Shown here in pieces: positions 43,741 to 54,982 of a stretch of DNA of 64,000 nucleotides (position 1 is its first letter; every line of letters begins with the position of its first letter). The stretch comes from Gymnothorax reevesii (lineage: Eukaryota; Chordata; Actinopteri; Anguilliformes; Muraenidae): positions 97,483,947 through 97,547,946 of the forward strand of contig CM056573.1 in assembly GCA_029721435.1 (NCBI GenBank). The letters are read 5' to 3'. Below the pieces are notes generated by a model. It saw nothing but the letters and a program-made list of their open reading frames with translations. It made no database searches and was not told where the DNA came from. The position numbers and the translations under genes are program-made.

Positions 43741-44114
43741 CTATTCTTTGAGAATAGGATTTAGCGAGTTAGGAGTCCTCTTGACTACTTTTAAGCTCTC
43801 CCAGACTTAGGAGCTACTTTCAGGCCTAAAATGCTTTGTGAATAACACTTCCTAAAAATAATTAGGAGTCCTAAATTTATGACTGACACGCCCATTTTTT
43901 GAAGGAGCTTCTCCTAAATCCGGCTGTTAGGACTGGATTTACTTTTAGCGCTAAGATGCTTTGTGAATACGGGCTCAGGTGTTGTCTCAAGCACACCCAA
44001 TGCAGATAATCAAGTGCTTCATTAGTTGTATCAGGTTTGCTTAAGATAGAACACATCAAATACTTGCACTCGCAAGGGATTTGTTGACAGTGACATTTGA
44101 TCGCATATTAGAAA

Positions 44115-44990
44115 TATGGCTTTCAAAAGAGTTGTCCAAAGACCTAACAGAGGAGATCATTGCCTGGCACAAACAAGGAAAAGGATACAAAAAGGTAACA
44201 CAGACACTGAATTTTCGTGGAGATACAGTTTGAAGAATAGTTTGTCATTTCAGAGTTAAAGGAAGAATGGCTACAGTACCAGGATGTGGCAGAAAGAGGA
44301 AGCTTTCAATGGCTGTCACCAGATTCCTGAGAAGACGGGTGGTCAAAAACCCTCGAGTGACTGCAGGAGAACCGCAGCAAGACTTGGAGGCAGGAGGCAC
44401 TAAGGTTTCACTTTGTACAGTAGGGCGCAATACTATACGTTGAAGGTCTCCAAGACATACACCACAACTGATCCAAAAGCACTAGCTCCAATATGCTCAA
44501 AACCATACAAATAAACCACAAAAGTTTAGGGATATTTGTCTGTGGAGTGATGAAACAAAACTGGAATATATCGGCTGATGAATCAGTGGTATGCAGGAGG
44601 AATGAAGAAGCATATGCTGAAAAGCACACCCTGCCTACAGTGAAGAATTGTGGGGGCTTTTTTATGCTCTGCGACTGCCTTGCTTCCTCTGGCGCTGGAA
44701 ATCTGCAAAGTATGGAGGGCAAGATGGATTCAGTCAAGTACCAGGATATCCAAGGAGAAAATGTTGTGCCGTCTGTAGGGAAGCTGACGCTTGGGCATCA
44801 TTGGACCTTCCAAAAGGACAATGATCCTAAGCGTACCTCAGCATCCACCAAGGCTTGCTTTCAGAAGAAGTCTGGGAAGATTCTAGAGCGTCCATCACAG
44901 TCGCCTCACTCTAACCCCATAAAAAATTTCTGGTAGGATTTGAAAAACACAATTGCAGCATGCAAACCCTAGAATAATAGTGAACTGGAG
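44115..44990 (+). pseudogene. Broken Tc1 transposase (inside 41246-45342)
   Basis: Starts MAFKRVVQRPNRGDHCLAQ and continues in shifting frames through a DNA-binding part to LRSDE-like sequence (44545), then FQKDNDPKRTSAST (44810-44850) where the second catalytic Asp of the DDE triad is retained, and SPHSNPIKNFW (44895-44935), in which the usual catalytic Glu of NPIENLW is Lys. Inactive. Confidence 0.85.
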
Positions 44991-45342
44991 GCCATTGTCC
45001 ATGAGGACTGGGCTTATATTCCTTGGGAATGCTGCCAAAAGTTGATATCTGCCTATGCATCACATTTCCAGCAGGTCATAGTATTCCTCTATTAAGTGCA
45101 AAAGGGTGCTCTACTAAGTCTGAAAGATGCTTGTCATGAAGGGGTTGAATAATTTTGAGCTTGCAGTAGTCATTAAAAGTGGCATATTGTGTTGAATTTG
45201 GAGAAGCCACTTGTAATATTTGGTGTGTTGGGCTATTTAAATTGTTCTTGTTTGAATTGTTCTTTGGAAACAGCTGAAATATTTTACATTTTGCCAGTAA
45301 ACCTAATTTGCAATGGGGGTTGAATCATTTTGATTGCAACTG

Positions 45343-45837
45343 TATATCATAATTCTCAAATGTGACATGATGTGTGGATATGTCAGTATACCAGCATCAG
45401 TGCCAAATACAAAGTGGCAATGTGACTCAACAGCAGTTATTACAAAAGTTTAGTTCATTATGAAAGCTGCAACACTCCTTTCACAAGTAAGGAGAGCCAC
45501 ACACAAAAATCCTTCTCTAGTTGCTATTCTGAGTAATCATGTTTAGTGGGTAATTCTTGAGAACGGTTATAAATCATCAACTACCTAAATAAACTTCTGT
45601 GGCATGAATGCATCATGGGCCCAATGCAATGCGCTGTTTCACATTTTTAAAACAATTTTCACGGCTCTCTTTGATGGTTCTCTTTGAAAAAGGATGGGAA
45701 TGAAGCTAGTTTTGTGTCGCCTACATCACCCAAACTGTAACTGGCTAGTCAAACTCAAAAAGTAATCATGGTGATGAAGGATGACCATGGTAAGTTTGAG
45801 CCCTGAATATGTTTCTTCTTGCTGACCTAGATGGGAC
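45343..45837. other. No gene seen
   Basis: Short intergenic stretch without recognisable content. Confidence 0.45.
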
Positions 45838-45998
45838 AAACTCCAATTCCAATGAAGTTGGGACATTGTGTAAAACATGAATAAAAACAGAATACAATGA
45901 TTTGCAAATCCTTTTCAGCCAATTTTCAATTGAGTACGCTAAAAAGACAAGATATTTAAAGCCTCTGGAAACTTGTCTTGATATAGTGAGAATTCACG
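45838..45998. repeat. Solo Tc1 terminal repeat
   Basis: caattccaatgaagttggga followed by gtgtaaaacatgaataaaaa and gatttgcaaatccttttcag. It matches, inverted, 53104-53196 and, more distantly, the ends of the 61811 Tc1. No transposase is attached. Confidence 0.75.
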
Positions 45999-46255
45999 TA
46001 CAATATCGAAGTTGGGTGTCTCATAAAGCATCTCCAAAAAACTGAGTGAAAATTTACATTCATAACGAGTTGAAAACCTAGTTCAAAAACGGCTCATTTT
46101 GCTATTCTGTCCATTTCTCAAGACAAGTGGCGTGGCACATCGCGGTGTGACTGGCCACTCCCTCGATTTGCGTGACATCTCACTGGCTCCGTGAGCGTGT
46201 CACAGCAATGGCGCAAGGGTCAGTCCAGCCGTATATGTTCGAGCCGTCTGACTCC

Positions 46256-46416
46256 AGCCGCTTGCACACTGGCACAAACAAATTTTTTGCCGACAGATTA
46301 CTTTCAGAGTCAATGCGAAGGCTTGAATACACGCATGTATTAGCGTCCTCACATTGACTTTAAACATATTCTGTCCTGCGAAAAATTTGTTTCGTGTCCA
46401 GTGCGCAAGCAGCTTC
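46256..46416. repeat. Short palindromic MITE, copy 2
   Basis: agccgcttgcacactgg at the left, cagtgcgcaagcagct at the right, with aacaaattttttgccgacag facing tcctgcgaaaaatttgtttc. Second member of the family at 10236-10378. Confidence 0.75.
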
Positions 46417-47900
46417 AGAATCAAACGAAGCAGCTACTCTGAGGTCTGGAAACACCGTCCAGCCAGTTACGGAATGGTATTTTGTAAAATCCTTTGCGGT
46501 TTTTATTATTTTTGAGTTAGCGCATCTCTGCTAAAATTCAACGTTAGCAGGGATGCACCCAACGGCGGCCTGATGGTACTGTAACATTAGTAACATTACC
46601 GTAACGTTAGCTAGTACTGTACAATATCATTGCATCGTAATTAGCTTGCCAGTCAACAGGTTCCTCTCAATGAAAATAATTTCCTTTCAGTAATGTTTTA
46701 CCCTCAAGTAGGCTATGCATGTTGTGAAATCAACGCTCACAGACCAAGAGAACTACATTGTGCTTGCAGGTGTTCCTGTGGAGAATGCCAGATGGTGCCA
46801 TCAATGGCAGAAAATATATGCTGTCAGGTGCTTACACCGGTGTGTAGTATTATTCCACTATACTTAGCTCCTGTAACGGGTGTTATCTGCGTTGTGTTCT
46901 TCGAGGCTATGCTGACCGGAAGAAGGACCCAAGGCTACAGTAGTTACCGGTTGTTCTCTTTTAATTGCACTGTACAATTCAATAGGAAAATAAAGCTTTG
47001 TAATATGCAGTCTCTTCCAGACACACGGGTTATCACTCACCTGTTAGCAAATAAACACACAGGAAAACCTGTAGAACTTGGAAAGTGTCTTCGGCAAACT
47101 CGTAAAAGTACCATTTAACAAAGTTTATATTGGAATGACCAATCATTGGAATCAAACCAATTAATAACCCCAACTCAGACTGGGAAAATAAAACATGTGA
47201 GAGTGGCGCTGCATTGATGCCACCAATTGCAACCTCTTAAAGTGACAGTACAGGTATTAATTGTCATGGTTTGGTCCCGCCGGGACGTCAACGTCAAATA
47301 GAGCCGCACGCTTTTTATAGCCTATTTCACAGCCAAGTGCCACTTTTTTCCCACTCAATACTGAGAGTAATTTTGAATAACGTTGATTTAAATTAAGCAA
47401 ACGTTTCCAGATGAATGATTGTCGTCTTACCTAATCGGGGAGAACAAGCAGCACCCGTTAAGTGCGGAGCGCTCTGGGAGTGAACATTTTGTTAATCATG
47501 AAAATGACTGCGAACAGGTCAGGACTAATAATTCCTTAAAACAGATGTTACGTCCACCCCAATTCTCAGTTTTACAGAATTTACCCCATGACTTCATCGC
47601 TGTTAGATCGCATGAGAAACCGTGTCTTCAGTTACCTATTACGATAATTGGAAAATGCGTCAATAAAGGAAAATAATTGAGAACTAGCCAGGACTATCCT
47701 AATTGTCATAAAGGGACGTGTCTGTGCCACCCCAATTCTCGGTTCTAGCTTCGCCCCTGGACAGAGTCAGGACATCGTCACCCTGAGTCAACAGTCTAGG
47801 TATTGAAGTCGTTTCATCATCATAGTTGCAGCCCTCCAAATTGAACTTTTCACTGGTCAAGGACAGATTAGTTGCATGGGCATCGTCATCCTGATCCAAC

Positions 47901-48726
47901 TCAGGAAGTGGCTATAAGTTGACCTCCAATGAGAGATTTCTGTGCACAACTCTCGTGTATCCGGCTGCATCTTGTATTTTGAAGACATCGTGTGATACTT
48001 GGATTCACACCGATAACTGTGTACACTCCATTCTCTGACTTATCGGCCAATTTTCCTTTACCTCGTTCTCCTTTATTTACCACCACAACACAATCTCCCA
48101 GTGACAGGTGGATGCCCTTGACACGTCTGTTGTATTGCTGGGTCTGGCGCTGCTGCTCAAGGGAAGAATGTTTCTGGGCTACTTCCATGGCATTTTTCAA
48201 CCAGCCAGCCGGAGGAGTTTGCGCAATCAAATTGCTCTCAAAATGAGTGCCCTGGTCGGAATGAATCCTCTCCAGAAATCCATAAACACAGAACACATTA
48301 TCCCAGACCTTTTTGGCAACCTGCCTTGCTGACTGATTAGTAAAAGGGAAGGCATGGGCAAGTTTGGTGAAGTGGTCAGTGACTACTAAGACGTCCACCA
48401 ACCGCTGTTTTCTGTCTTCCGCTGACAAAAAATCCATTCACACTAACTCCATCGGGACAGAACTTTTCGTGCACTCCAGTGGTGCTTGAGAAGCAGGTTC
48501 CGGCGACTTCCCACACACATCTCTTACAGCACTTAACATCTGCCCTAACATCATTCTCCATATCATGCCAGCGGAAGCACTGCCTTGCAAGTGAGAGAGG
48601 CCGATCCTGACCCTGGTGACTAGCCAGATCGTGGATGTCAGACAACGCCTTGTGCTTTAGATTCTGAGGCAACATGAATTGGGATCTCTGCTGCTTGGAC
48701 ACAGCGTCTTTCATCACTCTATACAA
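47901..48726 (-). pseudogene. Gypsy integrase, broken
   Basis: An H-H-C-C zinc finger (HDLASHQGQDRPLSLARQ ... CCKRC, about 48540-48640), then VVTDHFTKLAHAFP and IHSDQGTHFESNLI, blocks of the integrase core with the first two regions of the D-D-35-E. The segment that should carry the catalytic Glu is deleted: the frame jumps from ESNLIAQ to a downstream VAQKHSSLEQQRQ helix. A frame change near 48437 separates finger and core. Confidence 0.85.
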
Positions 48727-48798
48727 GACACCATCATGGATCAGCAGCTTATCCCACTGTTTGAATAATCGGAGAGGTTTAGGGTCAGCACCATGCTT

Positions 48799-49620
48799 CT
48801 ACCGCCTAGATGACCGCTTCCTGGCAGTGATAAAAGGCAACACTTGGGAGATCCCAGGGTCTTGCTCTTGACTCAGATGGAGCTCCTGAGCAGAGAATAT
48901 GGGTAACACACCCAACAACTGGCTGCTGGTCAGGATGCGTTGAGCCAAGCAGGGTGCTCTGACCTCTGCCGCATTACTCCAATCGCTGTGATCCTGACAA
49001 AGAGCCATGACCTCTGCTGTATCACATAAGATCTTAGGTGATGAAGGGACTGCTGATCTGTGGACCTGAGACGGGTAGCTAACCCTAAAAACATCTTGCA
49101 TGGAATCCTCAGCCACTCCATCGGCTTCCTTAGTCAGAGTGGAATATGGTTCTTCCAACAGCCTCTGGCTAATAGGTTTTGCAAAGGGGTTGCGACCCAA
49201 GGCATCTGCTACCACATTTTTCTTTCCAGGCAAGTGTCTGAGCTCAAAGGAGTATGATGCTAACTTAGACACCCAGCGGATCTCGCATTCATCAAGTTTT
49301 GGCTTTATTAAGAGGTAGGTGAGCGGATTAAACTCGAGTCTATGTGCTAGATATTTTTGCTGTGATGCACTGAGAGTCTAACTTGCGAAGGCAATAGGTC
49401 TGGCCTTGATCTCCCCCTTAGGCACTTGGGAGAGTACTGCTCCACGTCCATCCAGCGACGTATCAACTGACAGTATAAACGGCTCATCAAAGTTTGAATA
49501 GGCGAGCAAGGCACACTCCAGCAGCCCAGTCTTCAACTGATCAAAAGCTTTACCACATTCCACCATACAATCTGTAAGGGTAAATTTACGATAGACATCT
49601 TAGGACTTCCCACCTTTCGC
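48799..49620 (-). pseudogene. Gypsy RNase H, broken
   Basis: FILSVDTSLDGRGAVLSQ (about 49450-49500) with DTS for the usual DAS, RPIAFAS, then after a frame break SKLASYSFELRHLPGKKN and VVADALGRNP (about 49200-49270), the tether that ends gypsy RNase H. Further residues to 48799 lead into the integrase. Confidence 0.85.
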
Positions 49621-49699
49621 AGCCTTTCCCCACCTCTTCTGCCCAGCCGTCAGTGCAAACAAGGGCTTGGCAATGGATGAATAGTTTGGGATGAAATGT

Positions 49700-50330
49700 T
49701 CGTAATAAAATTACATGCCAAGGATGGATTTAATTATTTGAACAGAGGATGTGCGTCCATCAGTCTCCATGAGATCCTGAACCTTCATGTTAGTGATGAC
49801 CTCCACCTTGGCAGGGTCAACGGAAACACCCCAAAAATCAATGATGTGGCCAAGGAATCTAACTCACTTTTTTAGCAAGTGGCACTTCTTGGGAGCAAGT
49901 TTCAGATTATTCTCCCGCAACCTCTGAAACACAGTGTGGAGTCTGGACAGGGCCTCATCCACCGATGGTGAAAAAAACAAGAAGATTGTCAAGATGACAT
50001 AAAAGCTTTGTGAAGTTCATGTCCCCAAAGATGTTGGTCATCATCCTCACAAAGGATGCGGGGTTGTTACAGAGACCTTGCTGCGTACGGTTGTATTCGA
50101 ACAATCCAAGAGGAGTTGTGAAAGCTGTGTACTTGTCAGATTCATGCATCGGCATGTTGAAGAAGCCAGAGGTGATGTCCACGGTACTAAAGAGGCAGTT
50201 GCCTCCAAGAGCAGCCAGGCAGTCGGACTGATCAGGAGTCCCACACACTCTGCACATTTTCTGGGAAGAGTGAGGCACTGTGGTTTGTGAACTGAAGTTA
50301 GCTGGTGCTTGTGCATGCTGTGACAAGACA
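49700..50330 (-). pseudogene. Gypsy reverse transcriptase, broken
   Basis: GGNCLFSTVDITSGFFNMPM (palm, with the first catalytic Asp), TTPLGLFEYNR, a QQGLCNNPASFVRMM block, and LLCHLDNLLVF where the active-site motif should read Y-x-D-D. The second Asp is Asn, so it is inactive. The thumb continues in other frames towards 49700. Confidence 0.88.
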
Positions 50331-51420
50331 GTCTAACAAGTTCACCAAGCTTCTCATACAGTCATTGTCAACACCAGCAACAACTGGAGGTGCTGCAGAT
50401 GGCACTGAAGAAACGGCAGTGTTCAAAACAAATGTATCACCAACCATTGGCACATGACACTGTGAAAGGACTTTGCACTCCACTGTCCACGGCTTAAGTG
50501 GCCTAACAGTTGCAGCTCGAATTTTCTTTTCCTGCGTGTGCTCATTGAGATTTTCACGGGCTGACCATTTCTTTGCAGACTTGAACTGAAAAACACTTGC
50601 AAGAGACTGGTCAGGGCAGTACTTGATAAACATCATACTGACCTCAAGCCCTGGGTCACCAATGCTACGATCCTTGCTGCTTCAAATATTCATCTGCCAG
50701 TGCCACATCCATTGTTTTATTCAGCCTAATCCAATACCCCATAGCATCCTCACTTGGCATGGGCAGTGTGTTATAGAAATCTACCAAGGGCATACTTGAG
50801 TATGTCAGTTTGCAAAAATGTTGCTTCAAGATATCAAAGATCTTGTGGGGATTTGCAGTGTGGTCAATAGATGTGTCATTAGGCAGTTATTCTCAACACA
50901 TCACCTGCTTTGCCCATGAGCCTCGCCAAGATTTCTGGCGAATGCTCATGAACTGGGAAGGCTTGCTTCTTTACATACAAAGTCATGAGGTTTTCCCACT
51001 CGTGGACTGTGAATTTGTCAGAGCCATCACCCCTGAATATGGGAGGCTCCTTTACATCTGATTGCATTACGACCTTAACATTGGATAGTGTCATATCTAA
51101 TGGCTGTTCAGGAGTTCTGATACTATTTGTGCTCCTGTCTGACTGAGCTACGATGGATTCACTTAACTTTTCAGCTAACTGTGTAATGAGTGAGCCCCAA
51201 TCTGGGTTCTGCTCAACCTGCCTTGGCAAGGCTCCATCAACATTGCATGTTGAGGAAAGCTGTATAGGGTCTAATGCTGAGATATTAGCCACTGGTGTTG
51301 TGGTCGCCATGGGTCGGTTGAACAACCCCCTCCTCACACCAAACCTGTACTCAAGTCACGATCAGCATCATCACCCATATCCCCGAATAAGTATGTCTCA
51401 TCCTCTGCCATAGTTCTGGC
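50331..51420 (-). pseudogene. Gypsy gag and protease region, broken
   Basis: Fragments on the minus strand with little cross-family conservation. The 51337-50879 frame begins MRRGLFNRPMATTTPVANIS and holds a gag-like stretch (EPPIFRGDGSDKFTVHEWE; 'FPVHEHSPEILARLMGKAGD'). The 50636-50298 frame (FVLNTAVSSVPSAAPPVVAG) is where a protease would be, but I see no DTG/DSG. Assignment rests mainly on position. Confidence 0.6.
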
Positions 51421-51783
51421 AACCGCAACACGAAAGGAAAAAAAAAAAGAGGCAATGAAAGTAAAATTGAAATTAGGATCACAAAACACAGCACTCAAAG
51501 TCAGACTGTCACAGCAATCAACTGTACAAAAGCAATCAGCTATTACAGTAATACAAATCATTAATTATGTCTGTTCAACTAAATTCGTCTGGCTTTTCCC
51601 TTCTGTGTTTATATATGGATGCCTATATACTTTTTTTTTATATATTGTGGACTTGACAGTAAAAAGTGTGAACAAAAAAAGTCCACAAATTCTTCTTTCC
51701 TTACTTATCTTATGTTCGCCGGCTCAGTCCAAAGAAAATAAAAACAATCCATTGCGCAACCATGCGCAGTCCAAAGCAATACT

Positions 51784-52890
51784 GAGGTTTTTATGAAATG
51801 AACCAAGAGCAAACTCCAGTAAAATGCAAAAGGAGGCTTTATTTCTGAAGATGGAAATCCCCCAAAAGAGCTGGCTACAGTACAAAGTCCGCAATCCAAA
51901 ATCAGAATCCAAAGGGCGAAATCCAGAGTCATACACAGGGCACCAATCACAAAAATCTTAGTCAGACTAAAGAGGTCAAAAAACAAGAATGCGGCAAAAG
52001 TACAGGGAATAGGCAAAGCTCGATATCAAGGACAGTCCAGTCAGAAAGATAAATCACAATGAAACAAGGCGAGAGAAGCGTAGCACAGGTAACACAGAAG
52101 AACAATCTGACAAGAAAGCGAGCCAAACAGACATCTTATATACACATCCAGGAGAACACATGATCAGGGAGAACAGGTGCAATCAATGGTAACAATAATC
52201 AGGGAGAGACACATGAGGAATAAACTAATTACATGAATTTGGCTGTAGCCAAAACGCAGACAGGGATCACAAGACAAACCTATGAACAGAACAGCTCCGG
52301 TCAAGGAGTACTAAAGTGTATAGTAAAAAGAAAGGAAAGCGCAAAGTAAATGTGGAATCCACAGAAAATAGCAGCAGAGATAATTAGGGAAAGGCAAGGA
52401 GGCGGAGACTAGAATTGGGCGACTGCTAAGAGATTATTAGTCAATTAGTAAGTGCAGCTATACAATCCCGAGTGCTTTTTAGTAAGTTAGTCCAAATATA
52501 CAAGGTTAATGTGGGTTAGTAATTAGCAAAAACGATAAACTGTTAGTATGTGTTAGTAAGACAGTAAAAGAGAGAGAAAGGAAGAACACGAGATAAAGAA
52601 AGAAGATAGAAACCCAGAAACCAATAAATCACCTGAATGAGTGGCACGCAAGACAAGGGACCATGAGCAAAGATACACACATGACAAGACAGGGGAGACA
52701 AAGTGCAAAGCATGGCAAAGAAAACATGGCATGATCACTAATAAACTAAAACATGAAAAATAATAAAACAAGAAAATCTAAAATACCAAAAACACAATAC
52801 ATAATCCTAAGAATGGACAGACAAAGGCAGTGGTCACTAAACACAAGAATCAATAATCATGGCAAGGCCAGGCACAGAACTTAAACTAGG
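51784..52890. repeat. Dispersed repeat, copy B (LTR-like, unclassified)
   Basis: Same repeat as 3739-4970, same orientation, about 1.1 kb with small indels. It lies between the gypsy gag and the putative primer site, so it probably inserted into the gypsy leader. Confidence 0.7.
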
Positions 52891-53103
52891 CTAGGGATCA
52901 TGGCATAGCAGAACTACCAGAACCAAAAGAGCGGAATCACAACAAATACTTCAGTACCGTAAGAGGCAAATGAACGCAGCTTACCTCGGCGAACGAGCTG
53001 ATGTCAAACTCCAACCAATCCTTGAAAGGTCACGGCACCATTGTAATGGGTGTTATCGGCGTTGTGTTCTGCGAGGCTATGCTGACCGGAAAAAGGACTT
53101 CCA

Positions 53104-53196
53104 TTTTGAAGATAGGTCAAAAAGAATTTGAAAATCATTGCATTCTTTTTTTATTCATGTTTTACACAACGCCCCAACTTGACTGGAATTGGGGTT
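53104..53196. repeat. Solo Tc1 terminal repeat, inverted mate of 45838
   Basis: gaaaatcattgcattctttt ... gttttacacaacgccccaac ... ggaattggggtttg then TA. Complementary to the left 90 bases of 45838-45998. Confidence 0.75.
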
Positions 53197-53295
53197 TGTA
53201 TATTTATGTAGTCGGTGGCCACTGCATTTGGATTATAACTGATATTTGTGACTAGTTCATTTGAAATGTAATTTTTAGTATACCCTTGATGACTG

Positions 53296-53784
53296 TGTTA
53301 TGGCCCCAATTTGTTATGACATTAACGACAGCAAAGGATGACAGACAAAAATTTTAAAACTAAAACACATTTAATTCAACCAAGGCAACTAACCACAAAC
53401 TACTCTACTCTACAGACCAAGATTGATTATATACAAAAACAGAAATATTTACAGTCCCTTTGGTTGGGTTGCTTGGTGATGTCCTGAGTGAGGAAAATGC
53501 TCTAACACAGGCAAAAATCCACTAAAAGCTTCACAGGTCTTGAACAAAATGACAGGTCTGGTCACATGTATCCTTCTCCTTGCAATTACTCCTACTACTT
53601 TACTGTCTCAATTTTACTCTTTATATACTCTTTTGCAGACCCCTCCCACCTTTTAGGCTTTTTTTTATTTTTCTCTGTGACTTGTCCCAGACATGCCTAA
53701 AACATGCCCAAACCTATCTCCAGTCTGGGCTTAACAAAAAACAAAGGTAAATACTGCCATCTAGTGGCCTCTATTCACATTACA
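53296..53784 (-). repeat. Solo LTR of a Gmr1-like element (subfamily B)
   Basis: 489 bases, tgttatggcccc to cattaca, flanked by ACTG at 53292-53295 and 53785-53788. The perfect four-base duplication shows it is a complete solo LTR, left by recombination between two LTRs. Closer in sequence to 2151-2637 than to the intact element's LTRs. Confidence 0.92.
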
Positions 53785-54299
53785 ACTGGCATTCACTTTA
53801 ATGCATGTTTGGAGAAGGGCCAGCGGACATTAAACAAACTGCCCTCAATGGAATGTATGCTCAATATTCGTTTGTGGTATGCAATAGATTAAACAAATCA
53901 AAAATAGTTGAGCTCCATTCACAGACCAAATGAGGGGCCATTTTATTTTAGTATCATGGGAAAGCTTACTTTTCAATCTAGCAATTTTTCAAGATTTTGA
54001 TTAGGTGTCCTTTTAAGTAACTTTTCTGCTGTATGTTTTGTGTTGAATATGTTAAGACTGAGTTTGATTGAACACATCTGTTGCAATTTTTTGAAATGTA
54101 CAGAGTATAGCACTTCACAATACTGGAATAAGTGAGATTTTATTGGCACGCAGTGCCTTCTGACCTCACAGTGAAGTCTGTACACTGATCCTTTTCACTG
54201 AGCCAAAAGGTGCGGTTTGGTTGTGTGTGTGTTACAGCGGTATAACCTCTTCACTTATGTGGTCCCATGTATAGATTTGTTAAATGCAGCTGGGTCAAT
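53785..54299. other. No gene seen
   Basis: Short AT-rich stretch before the LINE. Nothing recognisable. Confidence 0.45.
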
Positions 54300-54982
54300 G
54301 ACAGATAAGCCTTTTAAGAATGTTTTTTAATGAGAGATTGATAGAATTTTTGGAAGGTGAACAATTACTCGTAGAGGAGCAGAATGGCTTTCGTAAGGCC
54401 AGGGCGTGTATTGACCATATTTATACAGTATGTGCTATATAGTAAGAAACAGATTGAAAGAAAATAAATCAACATACACGTTACATAGATTTTCAGAAAC
54501 CCTTTGATTTTGTCAATAGAGACCTTCTAGCGTACAGAGTGATCAAAACAGGGGTAAATGGAAAATTTTATCAGGCAATTCACTCTTTTTATAGTGCACC
54601 CCAAGCTTGTGTGAAAGTAAATGATAACCTTACCAATTGGTTTCCCACACCTTCAGGGGGTAAACAGGGAGACGCGCTGTCCCCAACTCTGTTTGCCATA
54701 TATATCAATGATTTAGCCAATCAGATTTAACAGTTAAATTGTGGAGTTAAATGAGGGAATGAACATGTATACTGTTGTGTGCAGATGATATTGTTTTGAT
54801 GGCAGAAACAGAAGTGGATTTACAAATAATGCTGACATGTGCAAGTAATGTGTGTAAAAAAATGAAGACTTTCAATAAATGATAAGAAAACTGAAATTAT
54901 GCACTTTAGAACCCCGGCCATGCAAATTAGTAACTTTCAATTTCAATTTGGGCAAATAAACTTGAATTATTAGGAAGATTAT
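54300..54982 (+). pseudogene. LINE reverse transcriptase, N-terminal part
   Basis: EQNGFRKARACIDHIYTV, FQKPFDFVNRDLLAYRV, then the 54539-54730 frame with SFYSAPQACVKVN and GGKQGDALSPTLFAIYINDLA, then in another frame CADDIVLMAE (54778-54807), which holds the catalytic Asp pair, and INDKKTEIMHFRTPAMQIS. Stops at 54445, 54730 and elsewhere. Interrupted at 54983. Confidence 0.85.

Larger units (their letters stand above)
42399..43974. mobile_element. PIF/Harbinger transposon, decayed, two genes
   Basis: 1,576 bases flanked by TCA at 42396-42398 and 43975-43977, a three-base duplication as expected for Harbinger. Ends gggcccatattcacaaag and, inverted, gcccgtattcacaaag. It contains remnants of the two usual genes, a Myb-like DNA-binding protein (+) and a nuclease (-), converging. 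When it is removed, the Tc1 sequence reads aaatcaggtgttg without a gap. Confidence 0.88.
41246..45342 (+). mobile_element. Tc1 transposon holding two further transposons
   Basis: Ends cagttgcaatcaaaactatt and, inverted, cagttgcaatcaaaatgatt, with TA at 45343-45344. The long TIR includes the block cctcaaaattattcaac-type sequence (42340 and 45150). Removing the piggyBac-type MITE (41337-42245), the Harbinger (42399-43974) and their target duplications leaves about 1,605 bases, the normal Tc1 size. Confidence 0.9.
46872..53103 (-). mobile_element. Conventional Ty3/gypsy retrotransposon, decayed
   Basis: Minus strand. Fragments run gag (about 50640-51420), RT, RNase H, integrase (about 47900-48700): the ordinary Ty3/gypsy order, unlike the Gmr1-like element. 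Direct repeats at 46872-46926 and 53042-53096 (tgtaacgggtgttatc / tgtaatgggtgttatc ... aggctatgctgaccgga) fit the start of two LTRs; the minus strand next to the right one reads TGGTGCCGTGACC, a plausible tRNA primer site. The right LTR is cut short by a Tc1 terminal repeat and the leader holds the 51784 repeat. LTR outer limits are unclear. Confidence 0.7.

Noticed and set aside
45838..53196. One giant Tc1 carrying the gypsy element
   Set aside because: The right end truncates the gypsy LTR, no transposase is present and a 46-47 kb segment is unexplained; two remnants are simpler.
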